Origin: Nesterenkonia aurantiaca | GTDB lineage: Bacteria; Actinomycetota; Actinomycetes; Actinomycetales; Micrococcaceae | Assembly (NCBI RefSeq): GCF_004364585.1 | Contig: NZ_SOAN01000006.1 | Span: 124,001 to 188,000, forward strand | Length of the DNA: 64,000 nt | Direction of reading: 5' to 3' | Part shown: positions 8,615-15,532 of the stretch, one piece after another | Layout of the letters: the number at the start of each line of letters is the position of its first letter | How positions within the stretch are numbered: the first letter of the stretch is position 1 | Program-made: the position numbers and the translations under genes | The notes under the pieces: generated by a model | Databases searched by the model: none | What the model was told of the DNA's origin: nothing | The model's input: the letters and a program-made list of their open reading frames with translations, nothing else

Positions 8615-8983
8615 TCAGACCTTCACCTCGACGAATCCGGCCTCGACGCGCACCGGATAGGACTTCAGCTGCAGCGCCTCATCGCTGAGGCACTGACCGG
8701 TGGCCAGGTCGTAGGGCTGCTTATGGATCGGTGAGGCCAATGTGGGCCTGCCAGCCTTGGACCCGACGATACCCCGAGACATCACATTCGCGCGGGCGTA
8801 GGGATCCCACTGGGACACCGCGTGCACGGTCTCACCCTGCAGCCGGACCAGTGCGATCTGCGTGCCCTCGACCAGCGCGGCCTCTCCCCACATCGGCTCC
8901 AGGTCTGCCACGCGGCACACTCGATGCCAGTCGGGCTCGGCGCGGTGGGTGGGCGTGGCTGAAGGTGTGGTCCCAGGGCTCAT
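8615..8983 (-). CDS. nirD: Nitrite reductase [NAD(P)H] small subunit NirD
   Basis: This 122-residue Rieske-fold protein partners NirB in reducing nitrite to ammonium. The family fold is visible in DWHRVCRVADL, GETVHAVSQWDP and SPIHKQPYDLATGQCL. As is usual for NirD, the Cys-His ligands of a true Rieske cluster are missing. Unusually, it is divergent from nirB rather than downstream of it, and it shares an operon with the siroheme chelatase. A TACGCT box ends 6 nt before the ATG, so the message may be leaderless, although GGGAGG also abuts the start. Confidence 0.9.
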   Translation of the reverse strand: MSPGTTPSATPTHRAEPDWHRVCRVADLEPMWGEAALVEGTQIALVRLQGETVHAVSQWDPYARANVMSRGIVGSKAGRPTLASPIHKQPYDLATGQCLSDEALQLKSYPVRVEAGFVEVKV

Positions 8984-9045
8984 CCTCCCAGCGTAGGCCG
9001 GACCGGTTTCGCTCGAAACGCCAGTGTGTAAAGGCCTGATGACAC

Positions 9046-9068
9046 TGATCTCACGGGCCCTGAGATCA
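9046..9068. promoter_or_regulatory. Perfect 8-bp inverted repeat in the nirD-nirB intergenic region
   Basis: TGATCTCA (9046-9053) and TGAGATCA (9061-9068) are separated by CGGGCCC. It lies about 60 bp upstream of the nirD start codon. Its form suits a dimeric repressor or activator, possibly NnaR, but no published consensus is matched. Confidence 0.5.
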
Positions 9069-9081
9069 CGATGAGAACTTC

Positions 9082-9119
9082 GTCACATTGGTGTTACAAA
9101 TGCGACACCGCGTAGAAAC
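9082..9119 (+). promoter_or_regulatory. GlnR-type operator upstream of nirB
   Basis: Four pentamers GTCAC, GTTAC, GACAC and GAAAC start at 9082, 9093, 9104 and 9115, exactly 11 bp apart with 6-bp spacers. This is the geometry of actinobacterial GlnR boxes (gTnAC-n6-GaAAC repeated). The first and last pentamers match best. A TAGGCT -10 candidate follows at 9130-9135, which places the last box over the -35 position as for an activator. GlnR is encoded at 30292-31002. Confidence 0.75.
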
Positions 9120-9242
9120 CGCGTGTTCCTAGGCTGAAGCGAACCCTCGACGGTCTGGCGGACCCTGTCGAACACCGAGCACCTCCGCCCGATCGACGTG
9201 AAGGCATATCGCACTCATCGTCTACCGCGAAGGTGAACCCCC

Positions 9243-11984
9243 ATGGACGCATCCACACACTCGGCCCCGGCCGGGACCAAGCGGCACATCGCCGTCGTCG
9301 GAGGCGGCCCCGCCGCGCACCGGCTGACCGAGGCGATGATCTCCCGAGACCCGGCGGGTCTGCGGATCAGCGTGTTCACCGAGGAGACGTCGGCGCCGTA
9401 CGACCGGGTGGCGCTGTCCCGGCGCTTCGCGCAGTTCGACGATGAGCTGCTGCTGGGGGACCCGGCGCTCTGGGAGGACCCCCGGGTGGAGCTGCACACC
9501 GGCACCGCGGTGACCGAGCTGGATGCGAAGGCCAAGACGCTGCGCACGGCGGCTGGTGAGCTGATCAGCTTCGACGAGCTGGTGCTGGCCACCGGATCCT
9601 CCGCGCCGCGCCCCCCGATAGAGGGCAGCGAGCATATCGCGGTCTACCGCACCCTGGACGACGTGGACTGGCTGCGCCTGCGGGCCGCCGAGCTCAGCGC
9701 CGAGCTGGGCCGCCCGGCCCGCTGCGCGGTGATCGGCGGTGGTCTGCTCGGCCTGGAGGCCGCCGGAGGGCTGCGCGGCCTCGGCGCCGAGGTCACCGTG
9801 GTGCATTCCCGCCCTTGGCTGATGAACGCCCAGGTCGACGAGTACGGCGGTCGCACCCTGAACCGGCTTCTGCAGCAGGAGGGGTACCGGCTGCAACTGG
9901 GCCACCGGCCGACCCGCATGGCCGTGGACCCGGAGGCAGGCCCCGATCGCAGCCGCTACACGCTGGAGTTCGCGCAGACCGAAGACCTCCCGGCCGACCT
10001 CGTCGTCGCCGCCATCGGCATCACCGCTCGTGACGAGCTCGCCGCCGCGGCAGGACTCGACTGCGCCGAGAGCGGGGGAGTCGTCATCGACGAGACCTGC
10101 GCCAGCTCGGCGCCGAACATCTGGGCGATCGGTGAGGTCGCGAGCTACCAGGGCATCTCCATGGGCCTGGTCGCCCCGGCCAACGCCATGGCCGAGGTCG
10201 TCGCCGACCGGCTCAGCGGTGGCCAGGCCGCCTTCGTCGGGTTCGACACCGCCGCGAAGCTCAAGCTCGCCGGGATGGACGTAGCCTCCTTCGGCGACGC
10301 CTTCGCCGAGACCCCCGGGGCGCTCGAGGTGGTCTACGCCGACGCCGTCGGCGGGATCTACCAGAAGATCGTGGTCACCGACGACGCCACCACCCTGCTC
10401 GGCGGGGTCTTCGTCGGCGACGCCAGCCCGTATTCCTCACTGCGCCCGCTGCTGGGCCGGGAGCTCCCCGCCGCCCCCGGCGCCTTCCTCTCCGCCGCCG
10501 GCGGGGCAGAGCTGGACCTGGAGCTGCCCGACGACGCCCAGGTCTGCTCCTGCAAGGACATCTGCGCGGGCCAGATCCGGTCCGCCGTCGCCGGGGACGC
10601 CACCACACCCGGCTGCACCGATATGGCCGCCATGAAGAGCTGCACCAAGGTCGGCACCCAGTGCGGCTCCTGCATCCCGATGGTGAAGAAGATCATGGAG
10701 CGTCAGATGCTCTCCCTGGGGCTGGAGGTCTCCAAGGCGCTGTGTGAGCATTTCGGGCACTCCCGCGCCGAACTCTTCGAAGCCGTGCGCGCCACACAGC
10801 TGAGAACCTTCACCGAGATCGTCGAGCGGTTCGGCAGCCCGGCGGACGCGCAGCGCAACCTCGGCTGCGACATCTGCAAGCCCGTGGTGGCCTCGATCCT
10901 GGCCGCCCAGCACGGCGCCGAATACATCCTGGAATCGGGCCGCGGCTCGCTGCAGGACACCAACGACCGGGCGCTGGCGAACATGCAGAAGGACGGCAGC
11001 TATTCGGTGATGCCGCGGATCCCCGGCGGGGAGATCACCCCGCAGAAGCTGAAGGTCATCGCCGAGGTCGCAGCCGACTTCGATCTCTACACCAAGATCT
11101 CCGCCGCGCAGCGGGTGGACATGTTCGGCGCCCGGCTGGAACAGCTGCCGCAGATCTGGCGCAGACTGGTCGACGCCGGCTTTGAATCCGGACAGGCCTA
11201 CGGCAAGGCGCTGCGCAACGTGAAGTCGTGCGTGGGTTCGAGCTGGTGCCGCTACGGGGTCCAGGACTCGGTGGCCATGGGCATCCGGCTGGAGAACCGG
11301 TACCGCGGACTGCGCTCGCCGCACAAGATGAAGTTCGGCGTCTCCGGCTGCGCCCGCGAGTGCGCAGAGGCCCGGGCCAAGGACGTCGGCGTGATCGCCA
11401 CCAGCGACGGCTGGAACATGTACGTGGGCGGCAACGGCGGGGCCACACCGGCCCACGGCCAGCTGCTGGCCAAGGACCTCGACGACGAGGCGCTGCTGCG
11501 CTACATCGACCGCTACGTCATGTACTACGTGCGCACCGCGGATCGGCTCCAGCGCACCGCCCGCTGGATCGAGGAGCTGCCCGGGGGAGTCGAGCATGTC
11601 TACGACGTGGTGGTCAAGGACTCGCTGGGCATCGGAGAGGACCTGGAAGCGGCCATGGCCCAGCACGTGGATGGTTACGAGGATGAATGGGCCGCCACGC
11701 TGCGCGACCCGGAGCGGCTGCGTCGTTTCCGCAGCTTCGTCAACGCCCCTGACGCCCCCGACACCGGACTGGCCTACGTGCTGGAACGCGGCCAGCGTCG
11801 CCCGGCCACCGAGCAGGAGAAGGCCGAGGCCGCCTCCGGAGACGGCCCGGTGCTGCTGACCGGGCCGCGGATTCCGGTGCGCGAAGAGATGGCCCGAGAA
11901 GACGCAGCGCATCAGGCGGCAGTGCGGGCGCGGGAGGGTGCTCCGGCCCCCGTCAATATGGCACCGGCGGAGGGAAGCTCATGA
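9243..11984 (+). CDS. nirB: Assimilatory nitrite reductase [NAD(P)H] large subunit NirB
   Basis: This 913-residue cytoplasmic enzyme carries out six-electron reduction of nitrite to ammonium. The order is: an N-terminal FAD/NAD(P)H reductase (GGGPAAHRL near residue 20 and a second dinucleotide fold VIGGGLLGLEAAGG), a BFD-like [2Fe-2S] domain with its Cys set (CSCKDIC…CGSC, about 433-485), ferredoxin-like repeats, and the siroheme/[4Fe-4S] domain with C663, C669, C703 and C707. The ATG follows GAAGGTGA. The gene overlaps cobA by 4 bp (ATGA). A four-pentamer GlnR-like array lies 124-161 bp upstream. Confidence 0.96.
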   Translation: MDASTHSAPAGTKRHIAVVGGGPAAHRLTEAMISRDPAGLRISVFTEETSAPYDRVALSRRFAQFDDELLLGDPALWEDPRVELHTGTAVTELDAKAKTLRTAAGELISFDELVLATGSSAPRPPIEGSEHIAVYRTLDDVDWLRLRAAELSAELGRPARCAVIGGGLLGLEAAGGLRGLGAEVTVVHSRPWLMNAQVDEYGGRTLNRLLQQEGYRLQLGHRPTRMAVDPEAGPDRSRYTLEFAQTEDLPADLVVAAIGITARDELAAAAGLDCAESGGVVIDETCASSAPNIWAIGEVASYQGISMGLVAPANAMAEVVADRLSGGQAAFVGFDTAAKLKLAGMDVASFGDAFAETPGALEVVYADAVGGIYQKIVVTDDATTLLGGVFVGDASPYSSLRPLLGRELPAAPGAFLSAAGGAELDLELPDDAQVCSCKDICAGQIRSAVAGDATTPGCTDMAAMKSCTKVGTQCGSCIPMVKKIMERQMLSLGLEVSKALCEHFGHSRAELFEAVRATQLRTFTEIVERFGSPADAQRNLGCDICKPVVASILAAQHGAEYILESGRGSLQDTNDRALANMQKDGSYSVMPRIPGGEITPQKLKVIAEVAADFDLYTKISAAQRVDMFGARLEQLPQIWRRLVDAGFESGQAYGKALRNVKSCVGSSWCRYGVQDSVAMGIRLENRYRGLRSPHKMKFGVSGCARECAEARAKDVGVIATSDGWNMYVGGNGGATPAHGQLLAKDLDDEALLRYIDRYVMYYVRTADRLQRTARWIEELPGGVEHVYDVVVKDSLGIGEDLEAAMAQHVDGYEDEWAATLRDPERLRRFRSFVNAPDAPDTGLAYVLERGQRRPATEQEKAEAASGDGPVLLTGPRIPVREEMAREDAAHQAAVRAREGAPAPVNMAPAEGSS

Positions 11985-12796
11985 TGGATCTGGGAGAGGT
12001 CACACTGATCGGGGGCGGACCTGGAGCCGCCGACCTGATGACCGTGCGAGCCCGCGACGCGCTGGCGATCGCTGACGTGGTCTTCTACGACCGGCTCGCA
12101 CCCACCGAGGGGCTGCGCGAATGGGCCCCGGCCGCGGAGCTCTTCGACGTGGGCAAGCGTCCGGGCCATCATCGGGTGACCCAGGAGGACATCCAGTCGA
12201 TGATGACCGACGCCGCGCGCCGGGGCCGCCGAGTGGTGCGGCTCAAGGGCGGTGACCCGTTCGTCTTCGGACGCGGCTGCGAGGAGGTCGCCGCCTGCCG
12301 CGACGCCGGCATCCCGGTGACAGTGGTCCCGGGCATCACCTCGGCGATCGCGGTGCCCGCCGCGGCCGGCATCCCGGTGACCGCCCGCAACGTCTCGAAG
12401 TCCTTCACCGTGATCTCCGGACACGACCCGCTCGGGGAGCAGGAGCTCGCCGGGCTGGCCGCGCTGGGCGGCACCGCGGTGATCCTGATGGGCGTGGGCA
12501 CGCTGGGACACACCATGACCGGGCTGCAGCGCCACGGGCTCACCCGGGATACCCCGGTGGGCATCGTGGAGCGCGGCTTCAGCCCCGACCAGCGGGTGCT
12601 CATCGCACCCCTGGGCGAAATCCTCGGCGTCGCGGCCGAGGCCAGGCTGCGCTCGCCGGCGGTGCTGGTCATCGGGGAGGTGGTCCGGCTGGCCGCGACC
12701 GAGCCCTGCTCCGGTGAGGCGCGCACCGACACCGACTCCTCCCCGGCGGTCGCTGGGGAACAGGTCATCCGCGCCATGGCCGGGGCGGTGCTCTGA
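11981..12796 (+). CDS. cobA: Uroporphyrinogen-III C-methyltransferase
   Basis: This SAM-dependent enzyme methylates uroporphyrinogen III at C2 and C7 to precorrin-2, the first committed step to siroheme. The 271-residue single-domain form carries GGGPGAADLMTVRA at the N-terminus and the family signature GDPFVFGRGCEE. It lacks the oxidase/chelatase half found in CysG. It overlaps nirB by 4 bp and the next gene by 1 bp, so it is translationally coupled in the nirB operon. Confidence 0.94.
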   Translation: MMDLGEVTLIGGGPGAADLMTVRARDALAIADVVFYDRLAPTEGLREWAPAAELFDVGKRPGHHRVTQEDIQSMMTDAARRGRRVVRLKGGDPFVFGRGCEEVAACRDAGIPVTVVPGITSAIAVPAAAGIPVTARNVSKSFTVISGHDPLGEQELAGLAALGGTAVILMGVGTLGHTMTGLQRHGLTRDTPVGIVERGFSPDQRVLIAPLGEILGVAAEARLRSPAVLVIGEVVRLAATEPCSGEARTDTDSSPAVAGEQVIRAMAGAVL

Positions 12797-13965
12797 TGAC
12801 CACGGTGAGCTCCTCCAGCGCCTCGATGCCCGCCGGTCCCGCTGGGGAGGCCACGGCCTCCGTGCCGCAGACCCTGGCGGGCTTCCGGATCGGGGTCACC
12901 TCGGACCGACGCAGCGAGGACCTGATCTGCGCCTTCCGACGTCGCGGGGCCGAGGTGATGCATGCCCCTGCGCTGCGGATCGTCGCGCTGACCGAATCCG
13001 TGACCCTGCAGCAGGACACCCGCAGGGTGATCGAGGCCGCACCGGACTTCGCGATCATCACCACCGCCTACGGGATGCGCCGCTGGTCCGAGGCGGCCGA
13101 CACCTACGGGCTGAGCACCGAGCTCTTCGAGACCCTGGAGAAGGCCACGATCCTGGTCCGCGGTCCCAAGGCGCGCGGCGCGGTCCGGGCGGCAGGGCTC
13201 GACGACGACGGCTCCGCCGAGGACGAGCGCACCGCCACCGTGGTGGAGATGCTGCTGACCCGGGACGTGCGGGACAAGACCGTGGCGCTGCAGCAGCACG
13301 GGGCCAGTGATGACTCCCAGATCCACCGGCTGAAGGCGGCCGGCGCCACGGTGGTCACCGTGCTGCCCTATACCTGGACCAAGCCCGATGAGGATTCAGA
13401 CCTGCTGCGCATGATCGACGCCGTGATCGAACGCCAGCTCGATCTGGTCACCTTCACCGCCGCCCCGGCCGTGGAGGCGTTCCTCTCGGTGGCCCGGCAG
13501 TACGGCAGGTTCGAGGCGCTGGTGGCCGCGCTGCGCGGAGACGTGGTCTCGGTGGCGGTGGGCGCCGTGACCGCTGGACCGCTCTACGACGCCGGGCTCA
13601 GCCCGATCATCCCCTCCCGCTGGCGTCTGGGCGCGATGATCAAGCTGGTCTGCGACCACCTGGAGGAGCACCAGACGCTGCGGATCTCCACCCGGCACGG
13701 CCCGGTGGAGTTGCGCGGCTCCGAGGTGCGGGTGCCGCAGGTCACCGACGAAGCGGTGCGTCTGCCGCCGGGCCCGCTGTCCTTGATGCGAGCGCTGGTC
13801 AAGGCCGAGGGGGCGGTGCTCTCCCGCGACCATCTGATGCAGGTGCTGGGCCAGTGCGATTCGGAGCACGCCCTGGAGATGTGGGTCTCCCGGCTGCGCA
13901 AGTCGCTGCCGGTCACCGGACTGGTGAGCACCGTGGTCAAGCGCGGGTACCGGCTTGCGGTCTGA
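12796..13965 (+). CDS. nnaR: HemD-like uroporphyrinogen-III synthase fused to a winged helix (NnaR type)
   Basis: This 389-residue protein has a HemD (uroporphyrinogen-III synthase) domain at about 30-280 and an OmpR-type winged-helix DNA-binding domain at about 300-389 (SRDHLMQVLG … LRKSLPVTGLVSTVVKRGYRLAV). This fusion is the architecture of NnaR, reported in mycobacteria and Streptomyces as a co-activator with GlnR of nitrate and nitrite genes. It has no receiver domain. The start ATG overlaps the cobA stop (TGATG). It is last in the nirB operon, so it would regulate its own operon. Whether the HemD half is catalytic or senses a tetrapyrrole is unknown. Confidence 0.85.
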   Translation: MTTVSSSSASMPAGPAGEATASVPQTLAGFRIGVTSDRRSEDLICAFRRRGAEVMHAPALRIVALTESVTLQQDTRRVIEAAPDFAIITTAYGMRRWSEAADTYGLSTELFETLEKATILVRGPKARGAVRAAGLDDDGSAEDERTATVVEMLLTRDVRDKTVALQQHGASDDSQIHRLKAAGATVVTVLPYTWTKPDEDSDLLRMIDAVIERQLDLVTFTAAPAVEAFLSVARQYGRFEALVAALRGDVVSVAVGAVTAGPLYDAGLSPIIPSRWRLGAMIKLVCDHLEEHQTLRISTRHGPVELRGSEVRVPQVTDEAVRLPPGPLSLMRALVKAEGAVLSRDHLMQVLGQCDSEHALEMWVSRLRKSLPVTGLVSTVVKRGYRLAV

Positions 13966-13996
13966 GCGGCCGACCTGCCGGTCCGCCCCGCGGTGC

Positions 13997-15532
13997 TCAG
14001 GCGTGCACCGCTTTGGGCAGCTGTTCGGGGGTCTCGGCGGCGAGCACCTGCTCGATGCGCACGTGGCAGGTGCCGCAGCCGGTGCCGGCCCGGCAGGCTG
14101 CCCCGACCTCCTCCACGGTGCCGGCGCAGGCGGCGGCATCCTGCACCTGGGCCAGGGTGGCCCCGGCGCAGCGACACAGCACATCCTGCGGGCCCAGCTG
14201 GGCCTCACGGGTGGCGTGCTCGGCGGCCAGCAGTGCGGTGCGGTCGGTCACCGGGAGTGTGCCGCGTCCGGCATGCATGGCCAGCTCGGCGGCCGAGCGC
14301 GGCATGCCCACCGAGACGAACCCGAGCATCCGGTCCGCCTCTGAGACGATGCGCAGGTACTGGCCACCCTTGGGGTCTGACCAGGTGGACACGGTGGGCG
14401 ACTCGGGGTCCCAGGGGTCCACGTCGGTGCTTCCGGCGCAGGCGACGTTGAGCGTGTGGGACTTCAGCAGGATCACGTCCAGCCCGGTCCGGGCCTCCAG
14501 GTGCACCGGGGCGCCGGCGGCATCGCGTTCGAGCGCCTGCTCCAGCTCGAGGTCCTCGCGCAGGGCCCGGGCGGCGGTCGCGGCGTGCTCCCAGCCCGGG
14601 GTGATCAGTCCTGCGGAGACCTTCCCGTCCACGGTGGCGCAGTCACCGATCGCGTAGATCCGCGGGTCGGTGACGCTGCGGCATGCCCGATCGGTGAGCA
14701 CCCCCCAACGGGTCAGGAGGCCGGCCGCCGCGGCGAGCCGGTCCCGAGCGCGGACTCCGATGCAGGTGACCAGCAGCGAGGCGGACAGCTTCTCTCCCAG
14801 GGAGGTTCGCACGGCGCACAGGCTGCCGGATTCGGCGATGACTGTGGTGATGTCTGCCGCCGCCCGCATCTGGACCCCGGCGTGGATCAGCTCGCGGCGC
14901 AGCAGCATCCCGGCATCGGTGTCCATCTGCCGACTCATCGGCACGTTGCCGCGGTGGACCAGGGTCACCGGGGCGCCGACCTCAGCGATGGCCAGCGCGG
15001 CTTCGACGCCGAGCACGCCTCCACCGAGCACGATCACCGGCTCGCCGCGACGCACGACCTCGGCCAGGCGCAGCGCATCACCCATCTCGCGCAGCGCCAG
15101 GATCCCCTCCGGCAGTCCGCTGGGTCTGACCTCCGCGTCGATGGATCCCCCGCGTCGGGACTCCACCTCGAAGCTGGGCGTCAGCGGCTCCGCACCGGTG
15201 GCCAGCACCAGCCGGTCGTAGGAGAGCGTGCCGCCGTCCTCGAGCGTCACCTGGCGGTGCTCTCGGTCGATTTCGGTGGCGGACACCGCCGTGCGCACCT
15301 CGACGCCGGCCGCACGCAGGGTCTCAAGGTCGGTCAGCGCGAGGTCGGCCGGCCGGATCCGGCCCACGGAGACGTCTCCGATGCGGATGCGCTGATAGGC
15401 CGGGTCGGTCTCGGCCCCGATCACGGTCAGGCGCAGCCTTCCTGCGGTGACCTCCCCGAGGAGCTCATCGATGAGTCGGGCCGCGACCGGGCCGAAGCCG
15501 AGCACCAGCAGGTGCGGAATTCTCTGGCTCAT
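13997..15532 (-). CDS. nasB: FAD/NAD(P)H [2Fe-2S] electron-transfer subunit of assimilatory nitrate reductase
   Basis: This 511-residue protein has a two-dinucleotide-fold FAD/NAD(P)H oxidoreductase part (VLGFGPVAARLI near the N-terminus, VLGGGVLGVEAALA mid-protein, YAIGDCA for FAD) and a C-terminal BFD-like [2Fe-2S] domain (LCRCAG … GCGTCHVRIEQVL). It resembles the N-terminal half of NirB without the siroheme part. Its ATG overlaps the nasC stop by 4 bp on the same strand. The inferred role is to pass electrons from NAD(P)H to NasC. It converges with nnaR, leaving a 31-bp gap. Confidence 0.85.
   Translation of the reverse strand: MSQRIPHLLVLGFGPVAARLIDELLGEVTAGRLRLTVIGAETDPAYQRIRIGDVSVGRIRPADLALTDLETLRAAGVEVRTAVSATEIDREHRQVTLEDGGTLSYDRLVLATGAEPLTPSFEVESRRGGSIDAEVRPSGLPEGILALREMGDALRLAEVVRRGEPVIVLGGGVLGVEAALAIAEVGAPVTLVHRGNVPMSRQMDTDAGMLLRRELIHAGVQMRAAADITTVIAESGSLCAVRTSLGEKLSASLLVTCIGVRARDRLAAAAGLLTRWGVLTDRACRSVTDPRIYAIGDCATVDGKVSAGLITPGWEHAATAARALREDLELEQALERDAAGAPVHLEARTGLDVILLKSHTLNVACAGSTDVDPWDPESPTVSTWSDPKGGQYLRIVSEADRMLGFVSVGMPRSAAELAMHAGRGTLPVTDRTALLAAEHATREAQLGPQDVLCRCAGATLAQVQDAAACAGTVEEVGAACRAGTGCGTCHVRIEQVLAAETPEQLPKAVHA

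Noticed and set aside
10437-11912. 491-codon minus-strand frame across nirB
   Set aside because: Antisense to the siroheme and BFD domains of NirB; composition is His/Gly/Arg/Asp-biased shadow.
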